This document shows positions 54,738 through 63,522 of a stretch of DNA of 64,000 bases, in pieces (within the stretch, counting starts at the first letter, position 1; each line of letters opens with the position of its first letter). The DNA is taken from positions 247,750 to 311,749 of the forward strand of contig JANQRG010000035.1 in the NCBI GenBank assembly GCA_028284665.1. The letters are read 5' to 3'. The position numbers and the translations under genes are program-made. The notes beneath the pieces were generated by a model. It was given only the letters and a program-made list of their open reading frames with translations. It did no database searches and was not told where the DNA came from. This DNA is from Croceivirga sp. Its GTDB lineage: Bacteria; Bacteroidota; Bacteroidia; Flavobacteriales; Flavobacteriaceae.

Positions 54738-56072
54738 ATGTTGACTTTCTTAGGAATACTCGTTATTGTTTTTGGTTTGGTCACATTGATTATCAAGCCA
54801 TTGTTTAAAAATTCAAAACTGCTTACGTGGTTTACCCCCAGAAGAAGCTTGCAACTTGTGTTACTAGGTATTGTGCTTAGTATTGTAACCGGGACATTTT
54901 TTTATGCAGAGCCTGGCACCGCGTACGCCGTACAATATCCCTGGGGAGGTCAAAAAGCAGTGTTCCGGCAGGGGATCCACACCAAAATGTGGGGCAGACT
55001 TATCCCTATTCAGTTTGAACTGCCTATAAAATATGTGATCCCAACCGCTGATGGGGAATTAGGAGAGCAAAGCGAATATGCCAATGTGGATCGGGCTAAA
55101 TATTGGGCGTTCAGCGATGCAGTAAAGGCACGGATTGCCACTTCGGTGGTCATCAGTATCAATACTGAAGATGAAATACAATTCCTTTCCGTAGCAGACA
55201 GGAACAAAACCGAGCGCAACCTCATTCGTTCCAGGATCATCCCCAATATTGATCAGAGTATTAAGAATACCTGCAAACTTATGGATGCCCAGGATTATAT
55301 TTCCGGTCAGGCTTCAGACTTTGATCGGTATTTTAAAGATCAATTGGAAAACGGTATGTATGTGCTTGAAGAGTACTCGGACAATCAGGCAAAAGAGATT
55401 ATCGGGGATTCGGCTACGGTGCGAACTGTGGTCAATAATGAGACCAAACAAAAGCGTTTCCGGATAAAGCATAAGGATGGCCTTCCGGTACGGGAAAAAG
55501 GCAATTCGCTAAAAGCCTATGGCCTGACAGTAGTGCAAGCCGTAGTAACCGAAATCGACTGGGAAGCGACCTTTGATAAACGACTGCAGTTGCAAAAAGA
55601 GGAAGTTGCCCAAACACAATTGGAAAAGCAGCAGGCCGAGCGAGAGTTCTATCGCGCCCAAAAGGAGAAAGCGCGCGGAGAGGCAGAAAAAGCAGCGGAG
55701 CGTGCCCGATTGGAGAAAGAGCAGATCCAAAAAACCATAGCGGCTGAGACCGAAGCCAAGGTGGCAGAGTTTAATCTCGTCAAGGAGAAAAAACAGTTTG
55801 AAGTGGAGAAATATAAAGCCCAAAGCAAGAAGGTTGCCGCTGATGCGGAGGCCTATCAAAACGCCAAACTCGTGAGTGCAGGGCTTACACCACAAGAGCG
55901 CGCCGAGTGGGAGTACAAAACCGCTGTTGGGGTTGCCGGCCAATTGAAAAGCCTGAATCTTCCTGAGATCTACATGGAAGGAAACAACGGCAAAACAGGA
56001 GATGGCAATTTGCTGGAGTCCTTAATTGGTGCGGAACTGGCCAAGAAAATGATGGCGGCTAATCAGAAATAG
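54738..56072 (+). CDS. SPFH/Band 7 family protein
   Basis: A 444-residue protein with two N-terminal membrane helices (about residues 3-22 and 40-58), an SPFH domain (YAEPGTAYAVQYPWGGQKAVFRQGIHTKMWGR then AFSDAVKARIATSVVISINTEDE) and a long coiled coil rich in E, K, Q and A (about 285-385), ending LLESLIGAELAKKMMA. Such proteins form oligomeric membrane scaffolds. Stand-alone gene between two terminators. Confidence 0.87.
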   Translation: MLTFLGILVIVFGLVTLIIKPLFKNSKLLTWFTPRRSLQLVLLGIVLSIVTGTFFYAEPGTAYAVQYPWGGQKAVFRQGIHTKMWGRLIPIQFELPIKYVIPTADGELGEQSEYANVDRAKYWAFSDAVKARIATSVVISINTEDEIQFLSVADRNKTERNLIRSRIIPNIDQSIKNTCKLMDAQDYISGQASDFDRYFKDQLENGMYVLEEYSDNQAKEIIGDSATVRTVVNNETKQKRFRIKHKDGLPVREKGNSLKAYGLTVVQAVVTEIDWEATFDKRLQLQKEEVAQTQLEKQQAEREFYRAQKEKARGEAEKAAERARLEKEQIQKTIAAETEAKVAEFNLVKEKKQFEVEKYKAQSKKVAADAEAYQNAKLVSAGLTPQERAEWEYKTAVGVAGQLKSLNLPEIYMEGNNGKTGDGNLLESLIGAELAKKMMAANQK

Positions 56073-56096
56073 CGACGCACCGTTCCCGGAAGCATA

Positions 56097-56120
56097 AAAG
56101 CCTGGCAAATGCCAGGCTTT
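56097..56120 (+). terminator. Intrinsic terminator after SPFH gene
   Basis: AAAGCCTGGC / GCCAGGCTTT stem with an AAAT loop, followed by ATTTTG, 25 bp after the stop. Confidence 0.8.
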
Positions 56121-56151
56121 ATTTTGTACCTTTCCCACAGATTCGGTTACC

Positions 56152-56304
56152 GTGAAAAAAACGCTATTCCAATTTTTGGCCAAGCTCAACAAAGCCCTCC
56201 TACCCTCCATGACTAAAAAACAACTTGACCTTGCTAAGGCTAAAAAGTGGCAGCTTGCCGTAATAGGCTGGCGCTATTATGTCACTAAAAATGCAATAGA
56301 CTAA
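56152..56304 (+). CDS. Small conserved basic protein with GTG start
   Basis: GTG 56152 to TAA 56304 encodes 50 residues: KKTLFQFLAKLNKALLPSMTKK, then DLAKAKKWQLAVIGWRYYVTKNAID. I recognise this as a small Flavobacteriaceae protein (K/R-rich, conserved IGWRYYVTK end), sometimes misannotated as SsrA-binding protein. It overlaps the converging apt stop by 4 bp. Function unknown. Confidence 0.75.
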   Translation: MKKTLFQFLAKLNKALLPSMTKKQLDLAKAKKWQLAVIGWRYYVTKNAID

Positions 56305-56813
56305 TAGGTAAGCAAGGACTTAACCGCGTATCCGTTTAACTTTTGCGCCCCATTTAAAAAGCTCAGATGGATCAAAAAATTGCATTGCACGACTTCTCCG
56401 CCTAGTTTTTCTACCAGCTTACACACAGCGGAGGAGGTGCCTCCCGTAGCGAGCACGTCGTCATGTATCAGGACCCGCTCCCCTTTTTCAATAGCATCGA
56501 TATGGATTTCCAAAGTATCTGATCCATATTCCAGGGCATAGCTTTCCTGAAAGGTATCGTATGGGAGTTTGCCTTTTTTGCGCACTGGCACAAAACCCGC
56601 ACCCAGTTTTTCGGCCAACATGGGTGCAAAGATGAACCCACGACTGCCCACACCCACCACCTTATCGATTGGATCTCCATTCAGAAAACCCAATAAGGTA
56701 TCCCTGGCATGGCCCAGGGCTGCCGGGTTGTTCAGTAGTGGGGTTATATCTTTAAAAACAACCCCGGGTTTTGGAAAGTCTCGGATATCCCTGATAAAAG
56801 CCTCAAAATCCAT
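56301..56813 (-). CDS. apt: Adenine phosphoribosyltransferase
   Basis: A 170-residue type I PRTase: FPKPGVVFKDITPLL near the N-terminus, VGSRGFIFAPMLAEKLGAGFVPVRKKGKLPY, and the PRPP loop VLIHDDVLATGGTSSA (13-residue motif). It salvages adenine to AMP. Standard length. No operon partner. Confidence 0.95.
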   Translation of the reverse strand: MDFEAFIRDIRDFPKPGVVFKDITPLLNNPAALGHARDTLLGFLNGDPIDKVVGVGSRGFIFAPMLAEKLGAGFVPVRKKGKLPYDTFQESYALEYGSDTLEIHIDAIEKGERVLIHDDVLATGGTSSAVCKLVEKLGGEVVQCNFLIHLSFLNGAQKLNGYAVKSLLTY

Positions 56814-56876
56814 AGGTTTTTAATTCGCTGGTTTTGTGGTAAATTTAAAAAGAAATATATTTGCAGCCCTTATGAA

Positions 56877-56955
56877 ATCGCCCACCAAAAGACTTGGGCG
56901 ATAGTAAAATAATAGGCCTCCTACCCGCCCGTACCGAACGGTACGTTCGGGCGGG
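56877..56955. repeat. Hairpin and REP-like palindrome upstream of GIY-YIG gene
   Basis: ATCGCCCA / TGGGCGAT forms an 8 bp stem at 56877-56902. At 56924-56955 CCCGCCCG and CGGGCGGG flank GTACCG-AA-CGGTAC, a nested GC-rich palindrome unlike the AT-rich surroundings. Palindromes of this style are dispersed in related genomes. Confidence 0.6.
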
Positions 56956-56972
56956 GCTCAACAGAAACAGCG

Positions 56973-57230
56973 ATGTTTTTTGTTTACGTTCTTTACAGTG
57001 TGTCTGCGAAGAGTTATTATACCGGTTTGACCTCTGACCCGGTTAGAAGGTTGAACGAACATAACAACGGCACAACTACTTCAACAAAAAAGGGTAAACC
57101 TTGGATCATTGTCCATATAGAGACTTTTGAAACAAGAATCGCGGCAAGAAATCGGGAAAAATATCTCAAATCTGCCGCGGGAAGACGTTGGAGAAAAGAA
57201 AACATTAGGCCTCCTAGCTCAACTGAATAG
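56973..57230 (+). CDS. GIY-YIG nuclease family protein ending inside a tRNA gene
   Basis: An 85-residue GIY-YIG domain: FFVYVLYSVSAKSYYTGLTSDPVRRLNEHNNG (the VYVL and YTG strands, catalytic Tyr and Arg) and ETRIAARNREKYLKSAAGRRW. The UPF0213/YhbQ-like size suggests a stand-alone nuclease. The last residues RPPSSTE and the TAG stop are read from the 5' part of tRNA-Arg, a 23 nt same-strand overlap. Confidence 0.88.
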   Translation: MFFVYVLYSVSAKSYYTGLTSDPVRRLNEHNNGTTTSTKKGKPWIIVHIETFETRIAARNREKYLKSAAGRRWRKENIRPPSSTE

Positions 57231-57281
57231 AGCACTTGATTACGGCTCAAGAGGTTGCAGGTTTGAATCCTGCGGAGGTCA
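57208..57281 (+). tRNA. tRNA-Arg (ACG)
   Basis: Full cloverleaf: acceptor GGCCTCC / GGAGGTC (one G-T pair), D-stem GCTC/GAGC, anticodon stem CTTGA/TCAAG with loop TTACGGC (anticodon ACG at 57242-57244), T-stem GCAGG/CCTGC with loop TTTGAAT, discriminator A. CCA is not encoded. A terminator follows. Confidence 0.93.
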
Positions 57282-57292
57282 CTTAAGAATGA

Positions 57293-57319
57293 AAAGCTCG
57301 CTTTCAGCGAGCTTTTTTT
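57293..57319 (+). terminator. Intrinsic terminator of tRNA-Arg
   Basis: AAAGCTCGCT / AGCGAGCTTT stem with a 3 nt loop and a T-run, 12 bp after the tRNA. Confidence 0.85.
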
Positions 57320-57435
57320 GTTTGAATGCGATCTGAGCCCGCTCAGGAATCGATATGAAAACAAAAAAGTCAACAAATCGAAGATTTGGATCTTTTCATT
57401 TAGACTACGGAGCACATTCAGGAAGGACAAAGTCA

Positions 57436-57592
57436 ATCCTGCGGAGGTCACGAATAAATGGTTCGATACGAAAAAACGCCAAGCTTGCTTGAGCGTTTTT
57501 TTGTTTGAATCATTTTCAAAGCCGAGCTTTGTCAGGACGTTCGAGCGGAGCGAAGAAAATCCTACGGAGCCTGCCGGTAAAGGCAGGGTCAC
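57436..57592 (+). repeat. Two decayed copies of the tRNA-Arg 3' end
   Basis: AATCCTGCGGAGGTCAC, the last 17 bases of the tRNA region (57266-57282), recurs exactly at 57436-57452 and in altered form at 57558-57592 (AATCCTACGGAG...GGTCAC with an inserted GCCTGCCGGTAAAGGCA palindrome). Each is followed by its own terminator-like hairpin (57472-57503 and about 57604-57645). No complete tRNA is present here. From about 57650 to the LysE start I see no further feature. Confidence 0.75.
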
Positions 57593-57998
57593 CTAAGAAT
57601 GAAAATCTCGGTATGCGCGCTGAAGGCGCAATCCTGCCGAGATTAGCAAGAAAAGGCGTTTCCTCGTTACAAACTACCTAACATTTCAACCCCAATTGCT
57701 CGAGATGGCAAAGACTCCAGCCAGTGGCTTTTATTCTAAATAATTGGACACACAGTAGTAATGAATTGTATCAATGTCCCAAAAAAGGTCAATTCAAAGG
57801 ACAATTAAAAAAGACCGGATATAGGACCGAGAATAGCGATGAAATCGATTCTTGAAGTGATATCCTTCAATCGGCGGTTTTAAAGGACTATCTTTTTTGT
57901 TGCAAATACTTAAATTCGCAGTGCGAATAAAACAGAAATACGGGTTTTAGTATGCACATACAATTGCTTTAAGCCATTTAAAATTGGCCAAGAGAATT

Positions 57999-58631
57999 AT
58001 GTTTGGAATAATAAACTTTGAAGCTTTTTTAATAGCCGGGCTGATTTTGAATTTGACACCGGGGGCCGACACTATGTATATTCTAGCAAGAAGTATTGCA
58101 CAAGGAAAAAGAGCAGGGGTTTTATCCGCATTGGGAATTTCAACAGGTGGACTTATCCATTGTCTTTTTGCCGTCATGGGGCTATCGATACTACTTGCGA
58201 AATCGGCCTTGGCTTTTGAGATTGTGAAATATTTAGGTGCGGGATACCTTATTTGCTTAGGAATAAAATCTATCATCAAAAGGAAAGATGAAAAATTTGA
58301 ATTGAAAAAAAGCAACGGAATTACCAGCTACAGAAAAATATATATATCCGGAATTCTGACCAATATCCTAAATCCAAAAGTTGCTCTATTTTTCCTTGCT
58401 TTTTTACCACAATTTATCGACCCGAATTATGTGCAAAGTTCTTTGCCTTTTTTAATTCTCGGATTTACTTTTTTATTTACTGGAACAATTTGGTGTTTGA
58501 TATTGGCACTCTTCGCTTCCAAACTATCTGAACGCATAAGAAAAAATTATAAAATAAAAATGTGGTTGGACAAAATTACCGGTGGAATGTTTGTATTGTT
58601 GGGCATAAAACTATCTTTCTCAGAGAAATAA
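57999..58631 (+). CDS. LysE/RhtB family exporter
   Basis: A 210-residue membrane protein with six helices and the LysE family N-terminal signature FLIAGLILNLTPGADTMYILARSIAQGKRAGVLSALGISTG, then NPKVALFFLAFLPQFI. The ATG at 57999 is preferred to a TTG at 57984. The family exports amino acids; the substrate is unknown. Followed after 23 bp by a methyltransferase gene. Confidence 0.88.
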   Translation: MFGIINFEAFLIAGLILNLTPGADTMYILARSIAQGKRAGVLSALGISTGGLIHCLFAVMGLSILLAKSALAFEIVKYLGAGYLICLGIKSIIKRKDEKFELKKSNGITSYRKIYISGILTNILNPKVALFFLAFLPQFIDPNYVQSSLPFLILGFTFLFTGTIWCLILALFASKLSERIRKNYKIKMWLDKITGGMFVLLGIKLSFSEK

Positions 58632-58654
58632 CTACTGCCAATAAAAGAAACTAA

Positions 58655-59383
58655 ATGCAGGTCAAGGAGCACTACGACAAACATCTGGCAAATTTCTACT
58701 CTTGGATGCTCGGAGACTTGAATGCAAAATCAAAGGAGTTCAAGGCTTTTTTGCTTGAAAAAGGAATACAACCCATCAACACTAAAATTGCTATTGATCT
58801 AGGTGCAGGAAACGGTATCCAAAGTATTGCTTTGCAAGAATTGGGATTTGTGGTTACGGCCGTCGATTTTAATGAACAACTTTTAAACGAGCTTGAATCC
58901 AATTCCAAAGAGAAGGGCATAAATATTGTACAAGAGGATATCAGGAATGTTTTGGGATTTAAAGAATTACGGCCCGAAATCATCGTGTGTTGCGGAGACA
59001 CTATCACCCATTTAGAAAACAAGCAACAAATTGAGAAACTGCTCGGGGATGCAAACAACATTTTGACAACTAACGGAACCCTAATCCTAACATTTCGGGA
59101 TTATTCAAGTCAATTGAACGACCAACAAAGGTTTATTCCGGTAAGAAGTACCGCCAACCGAATCTTGACCTGTATACTTGATTACGGAGCGGAAAAAGTC
59201 AAGGTTACGGATTTGCTATACGAGAGAATAAATAGCGAGTGGATTCAAAAGGTAAGCACGTATGAAAAAGTAAGGATTTCCCCCAAAGAAGTCTTGACCT
59301 TAATTGAAAAAAACGGGATGATAGTTAAGTTCAACAAACCGATAAACCGAATCCAAACCATAATTGCGGAAAAACGAGTCTAG
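58655..59383 (+). CDS. SAM-dependent methyltransferase
   Basis: A 242-residue class I methyltransferase: motif I IAIDLGAGNGIQSIALQELGF (about residues 45-65), acidic loop VTAVDFNEQLL, motif IV region EIIVCCGDTITHL and TLILTFRDYS. The substrate is unknown. Probably cotranscribed with the LysE-type gene. The following 189 bp show nothing distinct. Confidence 0.85.
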   Translation: MQVKEHYDKHLANFYSWMLGDLNAKSKEFKAFLLEKGIQPINTKIAIDLGAGNGIQSIALQELGFVVTAVDFNEQLLNELESNSKEKGINIVQEDIRNVLGFKELRPEIIVCCGDTITHLENKQQIEKLLGDANNILTTNGTLILTFRDYSSQLNDQQRFIPVRSTANRILTCILDYGAEKVKVTDLLYERINSEWIQKVSTYEKVRISPKEVLTLIEKNGMIVKFNKPINRIQTIIAEKRV

Positions 59384-59572
59384 AATAGTGGCTCCTATCA
59401 AATGTATTTGTCCAGCTCCTTAAAACCAACATTTCTTGAGAATTTATACCCTCTACTCTAAAAGTCTAATGAATTCGTGTTGTTTCGATACGGAATCTTT
59501 CTTTTCATTTTAGTTCCGTTATCCGATTATTTTTTGGAAGAATCAACTTTTTGAAATTTTCCCTTACTACTC

Positions 59573-60085
59573 CTATTTATTCCTTTTCTTAAAACCTACT
59601 TCAGATTGACATAGTTTATCTAATGAGATTAATTCCCTCTTTGTGAGTGTTCCAACATATTTCTTCCGAAGTATTCCTCTACTATCAAAAACAAGTGTTG
59701 TTGGGAATCGCAATTCAGCATTCTCGGGGTAAAAAACCTGAGCTGATTCCTTGGCAATATGCTTAAATAAGAACGGAACCCTTTCCAAAAAATCGGACAG
59801 GTTCAAACGATTGTCCCGCTCACTTGGAGCGATGGCCAAGAACATTACATTTTCATTGTTACGGTTTTTGGACACGAGCTGGTTAAGATCTGGAATCTCC
59901 TTAACACAAGGCTTGCACCAGCTTGCCCACAAATTCACTACTAAAATTTTATTCTTCAAAAGTTCGGAAGAAAGAAGGGAACCGTCAAGACATCTAAGAT
60001 CTTGATATTCCATACTCTTTTGGTTGTCTTGTCCAGATAGACAGGATAAAAATGAGGTAAGCAATACTAAATGGATTAATTTCAT
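59573..60085 (-). CDS. TlpA-like thiol:disulfide protein
   Basis: A 170-residue exported thioredoxin-fold protein: signal peptide with a Cys (SFLSC), then VNLWASWCKPCVKEIPDLNQL with the WCxPC site, and RFPTTLVFDSRG with the cis-Pro. TlpA/ResA-like reductants act outside the cytoplasm. Overlaps the DUF2306 gene upstream by 4 bp (ATGA), so they form an operon. Confidence 0.87.
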   Translation of the reverse strand: MKLIHLVLLTSFLSCLSGQDNQKSMEYQDLRCLDGSLLSSELLKNKILVVNLWASWCKPCVKEIPDLNQLVSKNRNNENVMFLAIAPSERDNRLNLSDFLERVPFLFKHIAKESAQVFYPENAELRFPTTLVFDSRGILRKKYVGTLTKRELISLDKLCQSEVGFKKRNK

Positions 60086-60708
60086 TTAAATTGAGATTTA
60101 TTGATTTTTGTTTTAGGAAATGTTGATTGGTGGAGGTGATACGCTATCAATAAATTTAAAACCCACGGTAACCAGGCTGAAAGTCGGTATATAGGCATAA
60201 ACGGGACTGAGGTTAGGAGGGGTACTAATAGCAGTATTCTCTGAGTTATCGCGGCAAAAGTCAATGAATAACTTAACAATGACCATTTTCTATGCTCTTG
60301 ATAATTGTTTTGACAAATAGCAAGAATTGATTGCAATGTTATTGAAAACCATACGATTGATAAAACGGTGAACCCAGTGGCAGCAATGTAACCCCCCATG
60401 GCATATTGTGCAATGAACAGTCCGGAAAGGCTGCTAAATATTACACTAATGAAATAGGTATATCCCAAGCTTCTGTGTGCGATTGTATATCGAGTACGAA
60501 AACGTTTTATGAACTGAATGGGACCAGTGACAATTGCCAACAGGCCGAAAAATATATGGGTACGAAAGGTGACAATATACCAGGTTGTAGCGGCAACTTC
60601 CTTTCTTTTAAGTATACCCGTGTTTCCACTTTGGAAATAGTGGAACGACATTACCATCATGGAAATGGCCCCGATGACCAAAAATCCGATAAGTAGTTTT
60701 TTTCCCAT
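60082..60708 (-). CDS. DUF2306 membrane protein
   Basis: A 208-residue protein with about six helices; the TFRTHIFFGLLAIVTGPIQFIKRFRTRY and AHRSLGYTYFISV segments are typical of DUF2306, with conserved His that could bind heme. EHRKWSLLSYSLTFAAITQR is a second His-containing motif. The following TlpA-like gene supports a redox or heme role, but this is inference. Confidence 0.83.
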   Translation of the reverse strand: MGKKLLIGFLVIGAISMMVMSFHYFQSGNTGILKRKEVAATTWYIVTFRTHIFFGLLAIVTGPIQFIKRFRTRYTIAHRSLGYTYFISVIFSSLSGLFIAQYAMGGYIAATGFTVLSIVWFSITLQSILAICQNNYQEHRKWSLLSYSLTFAAITQRILLLVPLLTSVPFMPIYRLSAWLPWVLNLLIAYHLHQSTFPKTKINKSQFK

Positions 60709-60822
60709 GACGCAAACCTAATTCAATACGATTCGCAAAGATTGAAAATGGTTTGAGTGTCAAGCCCATGTTCTGAATGACAAAGGATCTTTTCTAATTC
60801 TAGTTCGGTTATTTGGAAGTTA

Positions 60823-61689
60823 CTAACAATACATCTTAGTTGACCCTGCAAAATATTGCCTGACTTCCGGTATGTATTTTCGGGATACGGGTACTATGTA
60901 CCTTTTATCGTTAAGGATAAGTTTTAAGCCCTGGGCATTACCGGTAATGTCCGTAACCTTATTCAGATTTACCAAATATGATCTATGACATCGAAATAGA
61001 TACCGGGCACTCAGTTGTTTTTCGAAAGCGGTAAGGTTGATTCGATAGGTCTTAAATTTTATCCCATCACTATCTTCAAAGTAAAAGTCAATGTAATTTC
61101 CATGTGCCTCCGCAAAAGCAAAACATTTGTCATTGAAAGTGAAGCTTTCGTTCTTTAAGTCAGTATTGATGGACCATTGAATACCCACATGGGGAATATG
61201 TTTGTTCCCCTTAATATCAAGAATGATTTTTGCCGCTTTGTAATTTGACCTTTCTTTTCTGATAGAATCTACTAATATCAGTATGGAGAATGGGAAACAC
61301 CCAAGAATGAAAGTCCTGTTTATTATCCACCAATAGTTTTGCCAACTAAAGCTTAGTGAATTTATATAATTTGTATAAAGTCCATTCAGGGTTGCAATTA
61401 CCAATAATATTATGGAACAATAAACGATTTGATGTTTTACTTTCCAATAGTCCTCTTTGAACAATAATGGGAAAGTCAGTGGTAATAGATATAGAAATAC
61501 TGAAAGTACAACGGTAGTGATAAGCCCAAAAAATAACAAAGGGAACAACTTAGTCCTGCCAGATGCCAAATCGATGTCGAACGGTTCAAAGAAAATTAGA
61601 AAAAATGATATAAAAACACCAAACAAGAAAGCTACCAAAAGGTTTCTTAATTCGGGAGATGGGCTTGGGTAAGCATTGTCTAGAACCAT
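60823..61689 (-). CDS. Membrane-anchored LytTR-family regulator
   Basis: A 288-residue protein with four membrane helices (about residues 15-150) and a C-terminal LytTR DNA-binding domain: CFAFAEAHGNYIDFYFEDSDGIKFKTYRINLTAFEKQL and FRCHRSYLVNLNKVTDITGNAQGLKLILNDKRYIVPVSRKY interrupted by turns. No receiver domain. Target genes unknown. Confidence 0.87.
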   Translation of the reverse strand: MVLDNAYPSPSPELRNLLVAFLFGVFISFFLIFFEPFDIDLASGRTKLFPLLFFGLITTVVLSVFLYLLPLTFPLLFKEDYWKVKHQIVYCSIILLVIATLNGLYTNYINSLSFSWQNYWWIINRTFILGCFPFSILILVDSIRKERSNYKAAKIILDIKGNKHIPHVGIQWSINTDLKNESFTFNDKCFAFAEAHGNYIDFYFEDSDGIKFKTYRINLTAFEKQLSARYLFRCHRSYLVNLNKVTDITGNAQGLKLILNDKRYIVPVSRKYIPEVRQYFAGSTKMYC

Positions 61690-61836
61690 GAATCCGTTAA
61701 CGGAACTAATTTACAAAATACCTAAAGTTGGTATAGGATTTAACTCGTTTTTGTGGCTGCGAATTATGTCTTTTTAGGTCATTTAGGTTATTTTAATTAT
61801 CTTAAATATGCCGTTAATCTGAAATGAAATCTCCTT

Positions 61837-62563
61837 GTGAAAACACTTTTTTTCAATTCATTCCGGTCTTGTTTGTTTTTTGTTTTAGTTGCACTATCTG
61901 GATGTTCTGATGATGACCCTGAAACTGGCTGCTATCAAAGAAGATAACAGAAGGATTGTGGAGACGGTCACCGAGATTTCCGGTATTATTTTTAGGGAGT
62001 GCAACGGCTATATAATTGAACCAAGTATTCCATTAAATAACAACCCCATAGGGATTTTGTCCCCCTGTAATTTGGACCAGGAATTTCAGCAAGACGGCCT
62101 TCGGATTATTTTTAGCGGCCATATCTACGAATCCTTTGATACCGAGAATATATGTGCCGATTTTTTTGAAGTCACAGACATCACGCTTGATACCACCACA
62201 CCTACATCAGATGATCTGGTTGGCTTTTGGCAATTGTCGCATTATGAAACTGCTGACGGTAGAATTGACCCGCCTAATGATGATAAGCCCGTGTACTGGC
62301 GTCTGAAATATAACGGTACAATGAATGGTATGGCAGGAAATAATTTTATCGAATCAGGACAATATGATTTAGACGGTGGTATTTTGACCCTAAGCTATGG
62401 GGTAACAGAAATAGCAAGTACTGAATGGGAGGAACGCTATTACGGCGCACTTCAGAATACTATTAACGGAGAAGCTTTTAGAATACCTTATATCCTTGAA
62501 GATGGGGAATTGATATTGAATTATCGCAATGATGACACTATGCACTTTGTCCTAAAGCCTTAG
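61837..62563 (+). pseudogene. Frameshifted lipoprotein with lipocalin-like domain
   Basis: A GTG at 61837 opens a lipoprotein leader (KTLFFNSFRSCLFFVLVALSGCSDDDPETGC) that stops at about 61947, while the domain continues in another frame to 62563: CNGYIIEPSIPL, LSPCNLDQEFQQDGLRIIFSG and then DLVGFWQLSHYETADG with a beta-barrel-like end. Joining them needs one frameshift between about 61920 and 61948. It could be a mutation or a sequencing error; a TTG at 61889 would give a leaderless product. Confidence 0.65.
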
Positions 62564-62610
62564 AAGTTTTGAGGTACTTTATCTATAAAACCTATGGTAA
62601 ACTTCCAGTA

Positions 62611-63516
62611 CTACCACTTTTCCAAACGTTCTTTTATTTCTTTTAACCGTAACCAATTTTGATAAAACACCGGTAAGGCAATTACGCTTTCTATATATTG
62701 AAAAACATAAATGATCAAGGAAAACAAGGCCCCATATGCTACATTTCCCGCACTTACTGAGAAAACCAGGGAGAGTACCAAAAAGGCCATTAAGATCAAC
62801 CATGACATTGAAAAATTGAACACCTCCAAATTCGATAGCTTGATATTCCATTTCATCATGTTCTTTAGGTGCAATGCCAGCATTATGTCATCGTTTGTCG
62901 TTATAACATCTACCTGCTTTTCAAACTCATTATTATAGGCACTATTTAGAGATGTAGTCTTAGTTCTGGTCAAGAAATAAATGAGAAAGACCAAAAATGT
63001 GGCAACAAGGCCTAAAAGAAATACGTTGAGATTCAGACTGGCAATAATAATTACTACGCCTATCATTCCGATTATAGTGGAAATCAACGCGGGAAGGGAA
63101 TTTTCCAAAAACTCGATAATCTCATTGACCATGCCCAATCGTGCCGTTTTGACCGAGGTCAGGTCTTTTTCGATTTTCAATAGCGTTTCATTGCCCAACC
63201 TGCGATATATCCGGGCATAAATTCTCGAATCGAAAAATCTGCGTCCCCCACCTATCAAAATGATGAACGTGCCCAATACCCCAAGCTGAATAGCACCCCG
63301 ATAGCTTCCCTCCAGGACATTGTCTATCGCAAAACCAATGAACAAAGGGATCAATAACTCGATAGCAGATTCAACCAGGATCAGGAAGAATATGAATATC
63401 AGCTGCCACTTAAACTCCAGAAGCACGGACCGCATCGTCATTTTTTCTGAGTCCAGTCTTTTTCGGATACCTTTCCAAATCCTTTCCTTGTCAATTTTTT
63501 GCTGTCCGTTTATCAT
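62611..63516 (-). CDS. Orphan ABC-transporter six-TM domain protein
   Basis: A 301-residue protein consisting of an ABC exporter-type membrane domain without an ATPase domain: IPLFIGFAIDNVLEGSYRGAIQLG, GNETLLKIEKDLTSVKTARLGMVNEIIEFLE and YGALFSLIIYVFQYIESVIALP. It corresponds to the ABC_membrane_3-type proteins that stop before the nucleotide-binding domain. No NBD gene is adjacent within the window. Confidence 0.82.
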   Translation of the reverse strand: MINGQQKIDKERIWKGIRKRLDSEKMTMRSVLLEFKWQLIFIFFLILVESAIELLIPLFIGFAIDNVLEGSYRGAIQLGVLGTFIILIGGGRRFFDSRIYARIYRRLGNETLLKIEKDLTSVKTARLGMVNEIIEFLENSLPALISTIIGMIGVVIIIASLNLNVFLLGLVATFLVFLIYFLTRTKTTSLNSAYNNEFEKQVDVITTNDDIMLALHLKNMMKWNIKLSNLEVFNFSMSWLILMAFLVLSLVFSVSAGNVAYGALFSLIIYVFQYIESVIALPVFYQNWLRLKEIKERLEKW

Positions 63517-63522
63517 GGGACG

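Noticed and set aside
57017..57596. Overlapping open frames on both strands across the tRNA-Arg and the repeats behind it
   Set aside because: They are produced by tRNA, terminator and repeat sequence and match no protein family.
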